Of a stretch of 64,000 bases of DNA, positions 1 to 10,928 are shown piece after piece (position 1 is the stretch's first letter; each line of letters opens with the position of its first letter). This DNA comes from Liquidambar formosana. Its lineage: Eukaryota > Streptophyta > Magnoliopsida > Saxifragales > Altingiaceae. Below the pieces are notes generated by a model. The model ran no database searches. It had not been told where the DNA came from and saw nothing but the letters and a program-made list of their open reading frames with translations. The DNA lies in assembly GCA_039720395.1 (NCBI GenBank), contig CM077827.1:24704375-24768374 (forward strand), given 5' to 3'. The translations under genes and the position numbers were made by a program.

Positions 1-1190
1 AAAACAATAAGCACCAATGGAATATGTACAGAAAGCAACTTATTAATTGTCCACTAAGCTTGGGTGCATACGCATCTATGCTAGTTGTGTACGCAACCTG
101 TATGGATCTATAATATCAACAGTTCATGCATATATTACAAAGATAAAACCCTAAGATGTGAATCACATATACGTAAGATAAACTCTAAATATGAACAAAA
201 GAAACTTTGTCTACCCTAATGTGGTGCGTAGGCAACTATGTTGGGTGCGTACACAACGCGTAGGCATTTGGTCTTAAACTTTGTCTACCCTAATGTGGTG
301 CGTAGGCAACCATGTTGGGTGTGTACACAATGCGTAGGCATTTGGTCTTAACCTAGCAACTTAGTATCTATCCTAATCACAAATGTGCAGATCCAGAGAC
401 AAAGAATAAACAAAAACCAAGACGAAATATATCCAAAGAAACTATCAATTTCATTTATACACATTCTCAGCATTGAAAGGTGAAAACATAATGAACAAAG
501 CACATTTAATTAATAAATTGACAACTAATCACCAATACTACACATTTGAAAATTGGACAATACCAAATATGCATGATATCATGGTACTACTTATTTCTAC
601 ACATGCTCACATGATTAATAAATACCAACACTCATATGATTAATTATGCAAGCTCGTTAAGTAGGATTAATGTAACATCATACCATTGACAAAGATATCA
701 GAGAAATCGAAGAAGGAAAGAGTAGAGTTAACCTCAGGTTTATATGCCTTCAACTCCACTAAGTTTCCCCTTCAAAACCTCTAAAATCACAGCTTTCTCT
801 CTCAATTTGGGTTTTAGGCTTAAGTGTATGGTGGCTCTCTCTCTATTGGGGTTCCGTCCCCCAACCTAGAATTATAGTGGTGTTTATATAGGGATTGTTA
901 GGGTTTAATGAGAGTTATCCCATATTCCTGGCCAAATTGTATCAAATTGGGTTCCTTCCTTGTCAATTGATAGGCTTGAGGGGAAAGAAATACCAAATCC
1001 GAAGTTTCCATAAAAATAAAGGGTGCATACGCAACCCAAGTGGATACATACGCATACATGCATCCGTAACCATGACAGGTGCGTACGCAACAAGGGTCAT
1101 GCTGGCAAGAATCAAGGGCTTATGCTATGACTTTGTTAGCTTGTTTGGGATTGTTTAGCGTCCATCAAGATGAATAATAAATCTCATCAT
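1..1190 (-). mobile_element. Possible LTR fragment of a gypsy-type element
   Basis: No gene is visible here. A minus-strand TATA-like box (TATATAAA) lies at 883-890. To its right, at 1019-1092, is a block of GGTGCGTACGCAAC-type motifs, and more copies of the motif occur at 60-340. A 74-bp segment is duplicated head to tail at about 203-350. The order of TATA box then motif block, and the CCCTAA-rich, CT-rich flanks, resemble the LTRs at 38.4, 43.2 and 60.8 kb, although the sequence itself differs. I see no LTR terminus or primer site, so the limits are guesses. It could equally be another AT-rich repeat. Confidence 0.35.
203..350. repeat. Two-copy 74-bp tandem repeat
   Basis: Two head-to-tail copies of a unit beginning AACTTTGTCTACCCTAATG differ at only a few positions. 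Each carries GGTGCGTAGGCAAC and GGGTGCGTACACAAC, variants of the self-complementary core GTGCGTACGCAC. Confidence 0.8.
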
Positions 1191-2025
1191 CGGGATACAA
1201 AGGGATTTTAAAATCATTAGACGGTACAAAATGGAATGTCTACAAACATGTTTAGGAGTAGGATTTCAAGTGATTTTGCTTTCTATCCAAATTGCTTAGA
1301 GACATTTTATGGCATTTTATGGTACTTTAAGTAGTCTCTTAGATGATTTTGGTATGATAATTGTCTTATAGCATAAATACGATGATTATATATTACTTAT
1401 TAGTTAAATGTTACTCTTAAGACTGATAAGGTAATGTTTTTTGAGTGGTTATATTGTTTATTTGTTTTTACGATTGATAGAGTGGTGTTTTGGTGATATG
1501 ATAGGCTTGCTACGTATAATTACCTTTGAGACTAATGGAATAAATTTACGTAAAAAAAAAATTGTTTTTTTAGACGTGAAGTTATTATTATTATTTTTCT
1601 CTAACTAGGTTAATTTTTATTAGAATTATTGTAAATTGATCTAGAAAATTCTCCTTCCCTAAGGTTACCCATAGAGATTTTTTAATGTCAAAAAATTGTA
1701 GTAATAATAGAATTCTAACAAAAATAAACTCCTTTAATAAACTTCTTTCCACAAAAAAAAAAAAAAAAAAAAACCCTAAGTAATAGAGTTATTTTGAAAT
1801 TGAATGTCTCTTTTTGATAGAATTATAGCATTTATGACACTCAAAACACACTGTAATAAATGTTATTGATGGCGTATTTCCTTTGTATGCCATGAATTCT
1901 GTCTATATGAAGTCTTTTAACGAGTTTCTAAATAAATATGTCATAAAAGACCTATATTAATGGCTTGTAAACATGCATGCCGTTAATTTTACGTTGTAAA
2001 TACTCCACATCATTGTAGTGAATAA
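1191..2025. other. Intergenic, AT-rich
   Basis: No convincing reading frame or RNA gene. It contains a poly(A) tract at about 1753-1774. I see nothing else in it. Confidence 0.6.
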
Positions 2026-2027
2026 TA

Positions 2028-2297
2028 CTCCCTCTGTCCCATAAAGATAGGCCAAATTTTCTACTTTTTCTGTCCCAAAATGTTTATCTATTTGGAAAAG
2101 TCAAAGCATAAATTTTTTGAACTTTCCTATATTCCCTTTGTTATTTCAATAATTACTTTCAATACAAAACCAATATTAAATAGGAGGGGTACTTTTAGAA
2201 AGATGAAAGTTAATAAATGATAAGTAAATGCAATGATGACTTTTCTTAAATTGCGTGTTTTGTCAAACTTGGCCTATCTTTGTGGGACTGAAGGGAA
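2028..2297. mobile_element. Stowaway-like MITE, copy 1
   Basis: Terminal inverted repeats CTCCCTCTGTCCCATAAAG and its imperfect complement bound a 270-bp AT-rich element with TA dinucleotides on both sides. The CTCCCTC terminus and TA target site are those of Stowaway/Tc1-mariner-type MITEs. No coding capacity. The interior matches the copy at 4865-5150, for example the stretches around AATTACTTTCAA and AAATTGCGTGTTTTGTCAAA. Confidence 0.85.
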
Positions 2298-2830
2298 TAG
2301 GAAGTAAGTATATTATCTTCCCTTTTAAATAGTGATATTTACTTTCCAACTGGCTTCTGTTGTAACCAATCACCCCATTCTTCTCCACCTTCGCATTTTA
2401 CTTCATACCAGTTTCTTCAAAGGAGTCTATCCCCTCTTTCTTTTATCTAATCCCTTGACGCATTTAACGAGATTATCTTACATTTCAGTGGTCCTCAAAA
2501 ACAACATCTATTAACACATAAGAAAAATACATGAGTTGTAGTCTTATTCTGCAATGGTTTGTGGAAGAAATGGGTTTGACTCCCCACAAACCCGATGTGG
2601 CCTCGATTAGGAAAAAAATAGGGGGAAAAAAAATAGAATGAAAAGAAAAAGATCTTCTTGTTAATGAGATTGATTTGGTATGACAAGCGTTTTCAAAGGC
2701 AAATATTATTAATAAAGAGGAAAAAAGAGAGAACCAAAAAACAAATAGCTTACTTCTTGAGATCGCTGATGCAAAGATTGCTGCTTCTCTTCAAGTTTGT
2801 AGCTCTCCACCATTATATATTGATTATTTA

Positions 2831-3111
2831 GAGCATCTCTAATGTTGTACAATTTAATTAGCAATAGCACACAATTGTGTTGCTCCAATAGTGTGCTAAA
2901 GAGTGCTAAAAATAGCTATGGAACACACTTTGTCAAAATAGCACAAGGGTGATTAGAAAATAAGAAAGAATGGTGGTTGTGCCAAAAAATTTGTATACTG
3001 TGAAACTTGCACCATTATAGCACATTGTGCCAAATTATAGCATTTGGCACTATAGCAAGTGCTAAAATAGAAATCGCACAAGTAAAATAACACAAACCAC
3101 TAGAGATGATC
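2831..3111. mobile_element. Tourist/PIF-Harbinger-like MITE
   Basis: The element begins GAGCATCTCTAATG and ends with the imperfect complement CACTAGAGATGATC. It is flanked on both sides by TTA (2828-2830 and 3112-3114), the target duplication typical of PIF/Harbinger elements. It is 281 bp and AT-rich with no open frame. The interior repeats words such as AGCACA and GTGCTAAA. Confidence 0.7.
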
Positions 3112-3114
3112 TTA

Positions 3115-3614
3115 GTAGAGATAAAAAGGGACATTGAAGTAACTAAATGAAAAATGTATTGTTCTATTACGCATTTGAGATTTACTTAATGTGTTAGATT
3201 TTAATTTTGAGATGTGTCTACAAATATATTAAGTTCTTAGTTCTTACTTTTGAATTCGAAGATATGTCTACATATATATAGTGTTTTTTTAAATTAAAAA
3301 AAAAACTTTTTTCAAGTTCTCTTTAATCTTTCTTGAAATGCCTCCGATTTGATTGGATGTTGGGTCGATATAGGAAGTAGCTAGCGGTTAGGCCACTTAT
3401 GACAATGGATAAAGAATTGGTGCATCTTTCAAGGTTTTTATTTTTTTATTTTTTTATATTTTTCTGTACTTTATAAGGTAGGGTTTAGACTATTGTACAC
3501 CCATATGATTGGATTAATGAAAAATGGTGAGTTAAAATTTGTAGACTTACGAAGTAGTATAGAGATGGAGCACACAAATTTGGTAATAGGGCTCAAGAAT
3601 GCAGGGAATCCATA

Positions 3615-3645
<31 letters not shown>

Positions 3646-4864
3646 AAATCATATGCCCTCTGCATTCGTTATCAAAATCTACGTCACTAACACTTTGGAA
3701 AAATTATATGTTAGTGGTTTTAGTTTGCATAAAGGAGCGAGTTTTGCGTATTTTAGGGTTGTTTCATGCATATTAGTTATCTCTTTCATATAGGATTGCT
3801 TTAGGGTTTTGTCATTTGCATGTTTTATTATTGTATGGTTTTTAGAGTATTCTTGGTAGAACTAATTTTCTATCTAGATACGTTTTTGTTCATTTTTAGC
3901 ATATTTAGTCATTATTTTGATGTCTCTTGCATGATGATAGCCATTTATGATAATTAAGGTTGATATCTTGTTGTTTTGTGATAATTGGATGTCAATTTTA
4001 TATATGATGGTTTTGATATGATTGTGATGTGATGTAATGCATGCTTGATTTTGGATTAATTGGCGGTTAAGAATAGTTAATTAATTTATAATATTTTCTC
4101 TTCTCTCTTTGGACTATTTTTCTCATATAGAATTATGGTAATTTGTGAATTTCCTTTTTCTTAAACTTTCATTTTCTAAAACTTTCATTTTTCTAAAAGT
4201 TTCATTTTTATTAAACTTCCCTTGAAAAAAACAAAAAACATGTGGAGCTTTGAAAACTATCGTAGTTCTTTATGAGGAGAACAATCATTCTTTCAAATTA
4301 TGTGAACATTAATTCTAAATAGGCAACTAGTAAGGTACATAAGTGTTCATTTGAGATCAAATTCGCCCTAAAATATTAAGTGTGCTTTTGACATACTGAT
4401 TGGGAGGGTCCAAAAGACTTTTTTGGAGGTAAAAGTCATTTTGTATATTTTAAGTGTGTTTGATGAGCCACTTAAAAGGCCTGTTAGAAAAAGACATTTT
4501 AAAATGCGGATTGAAGAAAAGCAAAAGGCTCTCAAGTTATTTAAATATCAAAAAAAAAAGAAAGGAAAAAGGTGCCAAATTTATCTTTATTTTCCAACCT
4601 TTTTGACTCAAAATGACTTTTAAAATGTGCATTCACCAAACATGAACTTTTTTCCAAATGCCTTTTTAAAAACAAGTTTTTGAAAATGCCGTTCTCTAAA
4701 AGGACTCTTATTTGAAACGGTGCGCCAAATGCAAACTTAGAAATCCTTAGTTTTCGTTACTTGTTTGTTTTGATTGTTTTTTTTTTTGTTTTATTAAAAT
4801 TATTGTTTGTCCTTATTATTTATTTTGTTTCATTATCAGTCCTACTTGTTTTTAGTAATTATTA
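3115..4864. other. Intergenic, AT-rich with a possible decayed inverted-repeat element
   Basis: No gene is visible. A long poly(A) tract lies at 3617-3650. Between about 4390 and 4740 are loosely complementary stretches (AAGTGTGCTTTTGAC and GCGCCAAATGCAAACTTAG) that suggest a decayed MITE, but I could not fix its ends. Confidence 0.45.
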
Positions 4865-5150
4865 CTCCATTCGTCCCACAAAGATAGGCCATTTTGCTAC
4901 TTATTTTGTCCCAAAATGTTTGTCCATTTTGAAAAGCTATAGCTTAATTTTTTTGAACTTGCCTATACTACCCCTTGTCATTTCAATAATTACTTTCAAC
5001 ACAAAACCCAATACCAAGTAAGGGAGGGTTTTTTTTTTTTTTTTTTTTGTGGAAAGATGGAATGTAAAAATTGACAAGTCAATGCAATAATGACTTTTCT
5101 TAAATTGCGTGTTTTGTCAAACTTGGCTTATCTTTGTGGGATGGAGGGAG
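4865..5150. mobile_element. Stowaway-like MITE, copy 2
   Basis: CTCCATTCGTCCCACAAAG at the left end and its near complement ending GGATGGAGGGAG at the right end enclose 286 bp, with TA on each side. The interior closely parallels the copy at 2028-2297 but includes a poly(T) expansion at 5030-5049. Confidence 0.88.
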
Positions 5151-5152
5151 TA

Positions 5153-5471
5153 TTTAGTTCATCCTGTTCTTATTCTGTGTTTTCAATTATTAAATGAGTT
5201 GTGTAGATGGATATTTGATTATGGTACATACTATTTTTTTATGATTGGTTGATGATATTCATTGAGTTAAGAGATTAAATTAGTCCAATTAAATTAGAAA
5301 ATCAACTTAAGTGGTGTGAGTGCCTATAGATTTATTCCAGAACCTTTCCATATTGTAACTCAATTTCCTGAAAACTCAATCTTTTCTTTTCCTTAAAATT
5401 GAAGTCACTTGAATTTTGAAAAATTAAAATATTTTTATGATTTCCCTTTAGGTGGTGACTCATTTGTTAAA
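5153..5471. other. Intergenic, AT-rich
   Basis: Short AT-rich spacer between a Stowaway-like MITE and the MULE-like element. I see nothing in it. Confidence 0.5.
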
Positions 5472-6391
5472 GGAGGATTTAGCCATTAGTCAAGAAACTA
5501 TATCTTATTTAGCAATTAGTCACCTAACTTTTTTCTTAATTCAATCAGTCCATTTTTATCATTACTGACCAAAATACCCTCACTTTTATTTCTTTTTCCT
5601 TCCCTCTCCACTTACCCCTCTTCATCCTTAACCCAAACCAAGACCCCCTCGCTATCTCTTTCTTCTCAAACCCCAACCAAACAACAACTCCGACGATGGT
5701 AGAAACTAGCCACTGCTACCCTACACCCATAACCTCATATATAGATGACCTACTACCGTTCGAGCTTTGACCACCGTCTAACGACTTTAAGACCTCCTCC
5801 GGCGACTGCTTGTTGTCCAGTAGTTAAGTTTTGACTACTATTCAGACGAACTTTGGAGTGGCTATAGGAGATTTCCAAAACAAAAGAAAAGGCTATGGTA
5901 TTGTGAACCAAATCTCTCTTTCTCTCTGTTATCAGATTTCTTGCTTGAATTCTCAAATAAGAGAAAAAAATAGCACAGTATAATCAGCATCGATCAGTTG
6001 GGGAAAGGATTATCACTTCCATCTCTTGTCACCATATTCTAAAAAACTTTCCCTTTACCTTTTTCCCTTTGCACCAACATACATTTACACACATACTATA
6101 TATATACCTTACATATTGGCAACAATGAAGAGAGACATTTTTTCAGGGTAAAAAAATAAAAATAAAAATTCCAGATTTGTTTAAAGATGCTGTGTTACAA
6201 AGGTGCAATTAGGTCTTGGAGTTCAAAATGGAGGAGAGACTTGACTGGAAATTGCTATTGTGACTAAGACAAGACTGGAAGGGACTTGCTGTTGCAAGGG
6301 CAGATCTATGATATTCAAAGACATCATCAGAAATGAATGTAGAAGAAGTGGTGAAACTGGTCGTAAGAAGGAAGAAGAAAAGGAAAAGAAT

Positions 6392-6394
<3 letters not shown>

Positions 6395-6432
<38 letters not shown>
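6395..6432. repeat. (GA)n microsatellite
   Basis: About nineteen GA units in a row, inside the MULE-like element. Confidence 0.95.
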
Positions 6433-6435
<3 letters not shown>

Positions 6436-6624
6436 GCGGCAGATAAAATTATAGAAAAATGGGTGGGCTTGCATTAATTAGAAAATTAAGCTTTTGAAAA
6501 GAAAGAAAAAAAAAATTAAAGCCCTTTGCAAATCTACAATAGCTAGCTTGAAAACAAGTTCAAGAGGCAAATAAATGCACTTTACAAAGGGATGATCCAT
6601 TTTTTTTAAGTGATTACAATTTAA

Positions 6625-6835
6625 CAAAGTAGTAAAATTTTACTACTTCAGTGTAAAATTTATTTTGTAAAGTAGTAAAAATTTTCATTTCGTAAAGTAG
6701 TAAAATTTTACTACTTCATTATAAATTTTACTACTGAAATAGTAAAATTTTTCTACTTCGTAAAGTAGTAAAATTTTACAATTTTATGAAGTATTACGTT
6801 AGACTGTGTTAAGTAGTAAAATTTTACGATTTTAA
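6625..6835. repeat. Cluster of GTAGTAAAATTTTACTAC palindromes
   Basis: The 18-bp perfect palindrome GTAGTAAAATTTTACTAC occurs at 6629-6646 and 6697-6714. Several half-sites or near copies (AAAGTAGTAAAATTTT and relatives) surround them in both orientations. The cluster can fold into several alternative hairpins. Confidence 0.85.
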
Positions 6836-7191
6836 TTTTTTTAAGAATTACCTAATCAATATGGATCTTTTTTCGAAAATATCAACGAGTAGATTCCAAA
6901 AATATAATTTTTTTTAAAAAAGATGGATATGTATAATGTAAGTTATGAGCTTTTAAAAATTATAATACTAAAAGGCTAAGTTAATTACATAGGGTGCCCT
7001 TAATAACAAAAAAGGAGGGCTTAGTAATAATAAGGGTAAACCAGGCATTTTTAAAAAATATGTGACTAATTGATAATTAAGTTCAGTTTCTTTGCTTAAT
7101 TAACTTAGAAAAACTATAAATTGATTAATTGCCAATATTTTACCAAAAAGTAGATTAATCGCCAATTTCCCCTTTGTTTTATATGGATTTG

Positions 7192-7216
7192 TGTGAACCC
7201 CTTTTCGGGGTTCACA
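7192..7216. repeat. Perfect 10-bp-stem hairpin
   Basis: TGTGAACCCC and GGGGTTCACA are exact complements around a 5-nt loop (TTTTC), just to the right of the MULE-like element. Its role is unknown. Confidence 0.85.
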
Positions 7217-8250
7217 ATATGATGACATGAAATTCTAGTGAGGACGCCACGTAGACTTTGCTAAGGCAAGCACATTTGAGCTCAAATGCATTTTCCTTTC
7301 GTTAAGCAGTGTCTGTAATTGGACTACACTAAACACCTAAAAATTAGGTGGCGTTTGTAATTGGACTCCATTAAGCACCAAACTACAATAAACACTGGAT
7401 TGTAGTTTAAATACTAAATTGGACAAAAAATTTATTTGGGTACTAGATTGAAAAACCCTACAAAATATAGGGTACCAAAGTGATTTTTACCCTAAAATAT
7501 ATCAGAAGATTAACCCAAAAAAAAAAAAAAAAAAAAAGGAAGGAAAATGGTAAATGGTGTTATCTGAGCAGGACTATCTATATAATATATCTATAACGGA
7601 GGAAAGTTGCCTCTTTTAATGTCACGTGTAAATTTTGTGCAATTTTCTTTTCTTTCTTTTTCTCTTTTGTTAGGGAGTTGATTGGTTCACTCCATTGCAC
7701 CGTTTCTCTCTCTCTCTCTTTCTCTCTCTTAATGATCAAACGTGAAGGCTATTGCTCTGACCCTCTCTCTCCTAATAATGACAGTACCTAAACCTATCCA
7801 TGCTTTCTTTCACATATTCTTTGTCTGTGTTCTCCTTCAGCCAATGACAGTACCTAAACCTATCCCAACTAAAACCTATCCACTGCACTCAATTTAGCAT
7901 AGCTTAAGAGTTCCGTCTCCAACTCCAACTCAGGGAAAAAAAATAAAAAATGCTGAAGCATATCTAACCTTAAATTTTTTTTTGTGCCCTTAGATTCATA
8001 GCTCAAAACAATAAAAAATTAAGAAGCCATCAGGTGAATTAGAAAAAAAAAAGTGACGAAGAGGAGGGAGCATCCACAAAAACTTGGCTGCTACGTGTCA
8101 CCATTTCCAAAAGCTTCAATGTTTGTTCCCGTTTCTCTGACCCCCCCTCTTCTCTCTTTCTCTCTCTCTCTCACATGCAAAAAAGGCAAAATATTTTAAT
8201 AGTGGTCTGAAAATAGTGAGCTAATATGTAAATAGTGAACTAACAGCAAA
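7217..8250. other. Intergenic, AT-rich with CT-rich tracts
   Basis: No gene is visible. There is a poly(A) tract at about 7518-7537, and CT-rich tracts at about 7706-7730 and 8145-8172. A phrase built on ATGACAGTACCTAAACC occurs twice, near 7780 and 7845. Confidence 0.5.
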
Positions 8251-8950
8251 AAGAGAGAGCTAAAATATAGAAATGGGAAAAAAAAAGAAATCATTACAGC
8301 TTTTGAGCTAAGGCCCAGTCAGCGTCAACATCAAATCTCTTTCTGCATAGATATGATTTATTCCCTCTCCCTCCCTTCGTCCTCTGCTTCTCTCATTCTC
8401 ACACACGTACCTAGCCCTAATAAATGCATTACACATTCTTAGAAAGAACTCTCCAGAAGTCTAAACAACGAAGAGAGAGCTAAAATACAGAAATGGGAAA
8501 AAAAGAAATCATTACACCTTTTGAACTAAGGCCCAATCAACATCAAATCCCTCTCTGTGCATATATGCTTTCTTCCCTCTTCCTCGCTTTTTCCTCTCTC
8601 TCTCTCTCTCTCTCTTTCTCACACATACCTGCTCTAATAAATGCATACACATTCTTAGAAAGAACTCTCCAGAAGTCTAAACTAAGGAAGGACACCATAA
8701 AAGAAAGCGAAGGAAAAAGAAGAGAAAAAATGGATAGATATCCTCTCCTCTCTCTTATTCTCTCTTAATAAATGCCCAGACATTCTCACCAAATGCACAT
8801 ATATTTTATCTCATCTTTTAATAAATATAAAAATATTCTCACCATATTCAATCTTCTCCTCTAATAAATGCATAGATTTTTTGTCTCTCTCTTAATAAAT
8901 GCACACACATTCTCAGCATAGAAGAAGGAACTCTCCAGAAATCTAAACAA
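8251..8950. repeat. 220-bp tandem duplication plus a third partial copy
   Basis: A unit starting AAGAGAGAGCTAAAATA is present at 8251-8470 and 8471-8690. Both copies carry TCATTAC(A/C), an AAGGCCCA(G/A)TCA block, a CT-rich tract, AATAAATGCAT and AGAAAGAACTCTCCAGAAGTC. A third partial copy (AATAAATGCACACACATTC to ACTCTCCAGAAATCTAAAC) lies at about 8893-8948. There is no convincing reading frame. Confidence 0.85.
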
Positions 8951-10120
8951 GATAGCAAGCTCTATTTATGCTCCATTTATACTCAGACTCATATATACTC
9001 CGACTCTTCACTTCTTTTCTCTCTGCATTTACTCTTTCTATCAACTGGCTTGGATTGGACAGTGACAACAGAATTGGTGTTATTCAACTCATCAAGTATA
9101 AATCATCAGGTTTTAATCTCTTAGCCACTTTCAAATATTTTATAACATTTGGTGAATAAAATCTCACATTCAATATTTGTTTTGATTAGTTAATCTAGCA
9201 TCCTCAAACTCAAATAGCATTAGAATTTGGTTTTCTTTAATATATATATTAAAAAAACCCAATTCATAAGTAAACATTCATATGCAAAATAATTTCAGGT
9301 GTTTCTCTATTTGATTTTAAAACCTTATTTGTGTGAATGCATGCAAATTAATGATTTTAGATCATGTTCTGATTTCTAATATAGAATATAATAAAAAAAA
9401 TTCAAAGTTAAAAGAGGCAAACTATGTAATAAATGGAGATCAGTGCAAAATCAAAAGGCAGCCCTACTACTATCCTCCCTGTCGAGGAAAAGAGGGGGAG
9501 GGGGGGAGTACTTAGTAGCAGCTGGTCCTGGAGGCAAAGAATGAAAAAAGAAACTCCAAATAAGGGGGGAAAAAAACCGTGTCAGCAAAGGGGGAAAAAA
9601 AAAAAAAAAAAAAAAAACATGATCACATTTTCTCATAAGCCAAACAAGTACAGAAGTCCCAAAAAAATCGAAAAAACCCCGAAGATATTTATGTATCTAG
9701 GCAACCAAATAAGAGCATAACAAAAAACAACAACAATAACGGCCCCAGTTAAGCAAAAAATATATGCAAGAGGGGACGAAGAAAAGCTCACCAAAAGAAA
9801 AAACCATAGGAAAAAGACAGCAACTCTACATTTTCTATGCAACCAAACAAGTAAATAATAAATGATCGGAAAAAATAAAAAATAAAAAACTCACCATACA
9901 TACATATAGAACCAATTATAGCCAAAATTATCCAAAACTTCAAATCAAGATCTCTATAAACACTTCAAACTGCACACATATACAAACACACACAGATCTA
10001 CAAAGCGGTAACATACTTATATGAAACTAATCACAATTAAACATTGAAAACCAAGCAAAATCTTCTTCCAAATTCAACAAAACTACCATTTCCACACACA
10101 CATATAAAATTGAAATTAAA
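8951..10120. other. Intergenic, A-rich
   Basis: No convincing gene. A homopolymer A tract lies at 9595-9617. The part nearest 10150 may be the remnant of the first intron of the adjacent NRS/ER-like exon, but I cannot see the expected second exon anywhere in it. Confidence 0.5.
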
Positions 10121-10153
10121 TTAAAAAGAATAAGGAAAAAAAATTACATTTAC

Positions 10154-10568
10154 CATGGCCTTCGTCTTAGAATAGAAGGAACCAATGAAGTTAGGCGAAT
10201 CTTCCTCTTTGAACCCGATCCCAATCCCAATCGGGTGATCCAAATCGTACTCGAATATACAACCCATGGGGTTGTTGATCAAGACCAAGCCTTTCTCTCT
10301 GCAAACGTCAACTAGGGTTAGGGTCCCCACCACATTGGTTCGGATGGTCTCGACCTTATGGGATTCGCACCAGTCGATGTTGGGGCAGCTGGTGACGCCG
10401 GCAGCATTGAAGACGTGGGTGGGCTTGACGGCGACGAGGTCAGCTTCTAATGAGTCGCGGTTCTCGAGGCGGCTAGAGCCATAAGCCGCCTATCCAGGCT
10501 GTACGACCGTAGATCAGGAACTTGAATGGCTTGGCTGATGCTGATGAGCTGTTTGCTGGGAAACCTAT
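10154..10568 (-). pseudogene. NRS/ER-like first exon (dTDP/UDP-rhamnose synthesis), broken
   Basis: Read right to left, this is recognisable as the first exon of a plant nucleotide-rhamnose synthase/epimerase-reductase. Intact relatives convert UDP-4-keto-6-deoxyglucose to UDP-rhamnose in the cytosol. The Rossmann start is visible as KPFKFLIYGRT-WIGG, followed by KPTHVFNAAGVT, the WCESHKVETIRTNVVGTL block, NNPMGCIFEYD, and GFKEEDSPNFIGSFYSKTKAM ending at a GT donor (GTAAAT at 10153). Defects: the expected start codon reads ATA (10566-10568), and a deletion with a frameshift near 10483 removes the helix after WIGG. In addition, no second exon can be found downstream. The MGFPAN-like beginning favours the stand-alone NRS/ER gene over the RHM C-terminal domain. 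The (GA)-rich flank at 10570-10860 may be its old 5' leader. Confidence 0.8.
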
Positions 10569-10928
10569 GACAGATAGGTAGATAGAGGAGAGAAGAACAA
10601 AGTGTTCGTCTGTGTTGAGAGGGGAAAATGGGGTAAACAAACCCTGGAAGTAGTCATCGAGGGATAAGGGGATATGGTTAGGATGGGTTCTTGGTCTGTC
10701 TTGATGGGGGGTTTTGAGTTATAGAGACAGTTAAAAAGAAAGAAAGGGAGAAGTGTGTTTGAGAGAGAGAGAGAGAGAAGAGACGTGGGTAAATGGGTTG
10801 AGAGAAAGAAGTGTGTTTGGAAGATCTGGACTCTTCCATGAAAATATCTCATATGGTTTGTTTGGTTGTAAGGTTTACAATAGATGGGTCAAAGTATAAG
10901 TTGCTTTGCGAAGTGGCCAAATTGCTAA

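Larger units (their letters stand above)
5472..7172. mobile_element. MULE-like non-autonomous element, 1.7 kb
   Basis: The left end reads GGAGGATTTAGCCATTAGTC and the complement of the right end reads GGGGAAATTGGCGATTAATC, about 14 of 20 positions alike. Flanking 9-mers TTTGTTAAA (5463-5471) and TTTGTTTTA (7173-7181) agree at 7 of 9 positions. A 9-bp target duplication is typical of Mutator-like elements. No transposase is visible. The interior holds a GC-richer stretch (about 5620-5860), a (GA)n tract at 6395-6432 and a cluster of palindromes at 6625-6835. The TIRs and target duplication are imperfect, so the element is old or my limits are slightly off. Confidence 0.5.
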
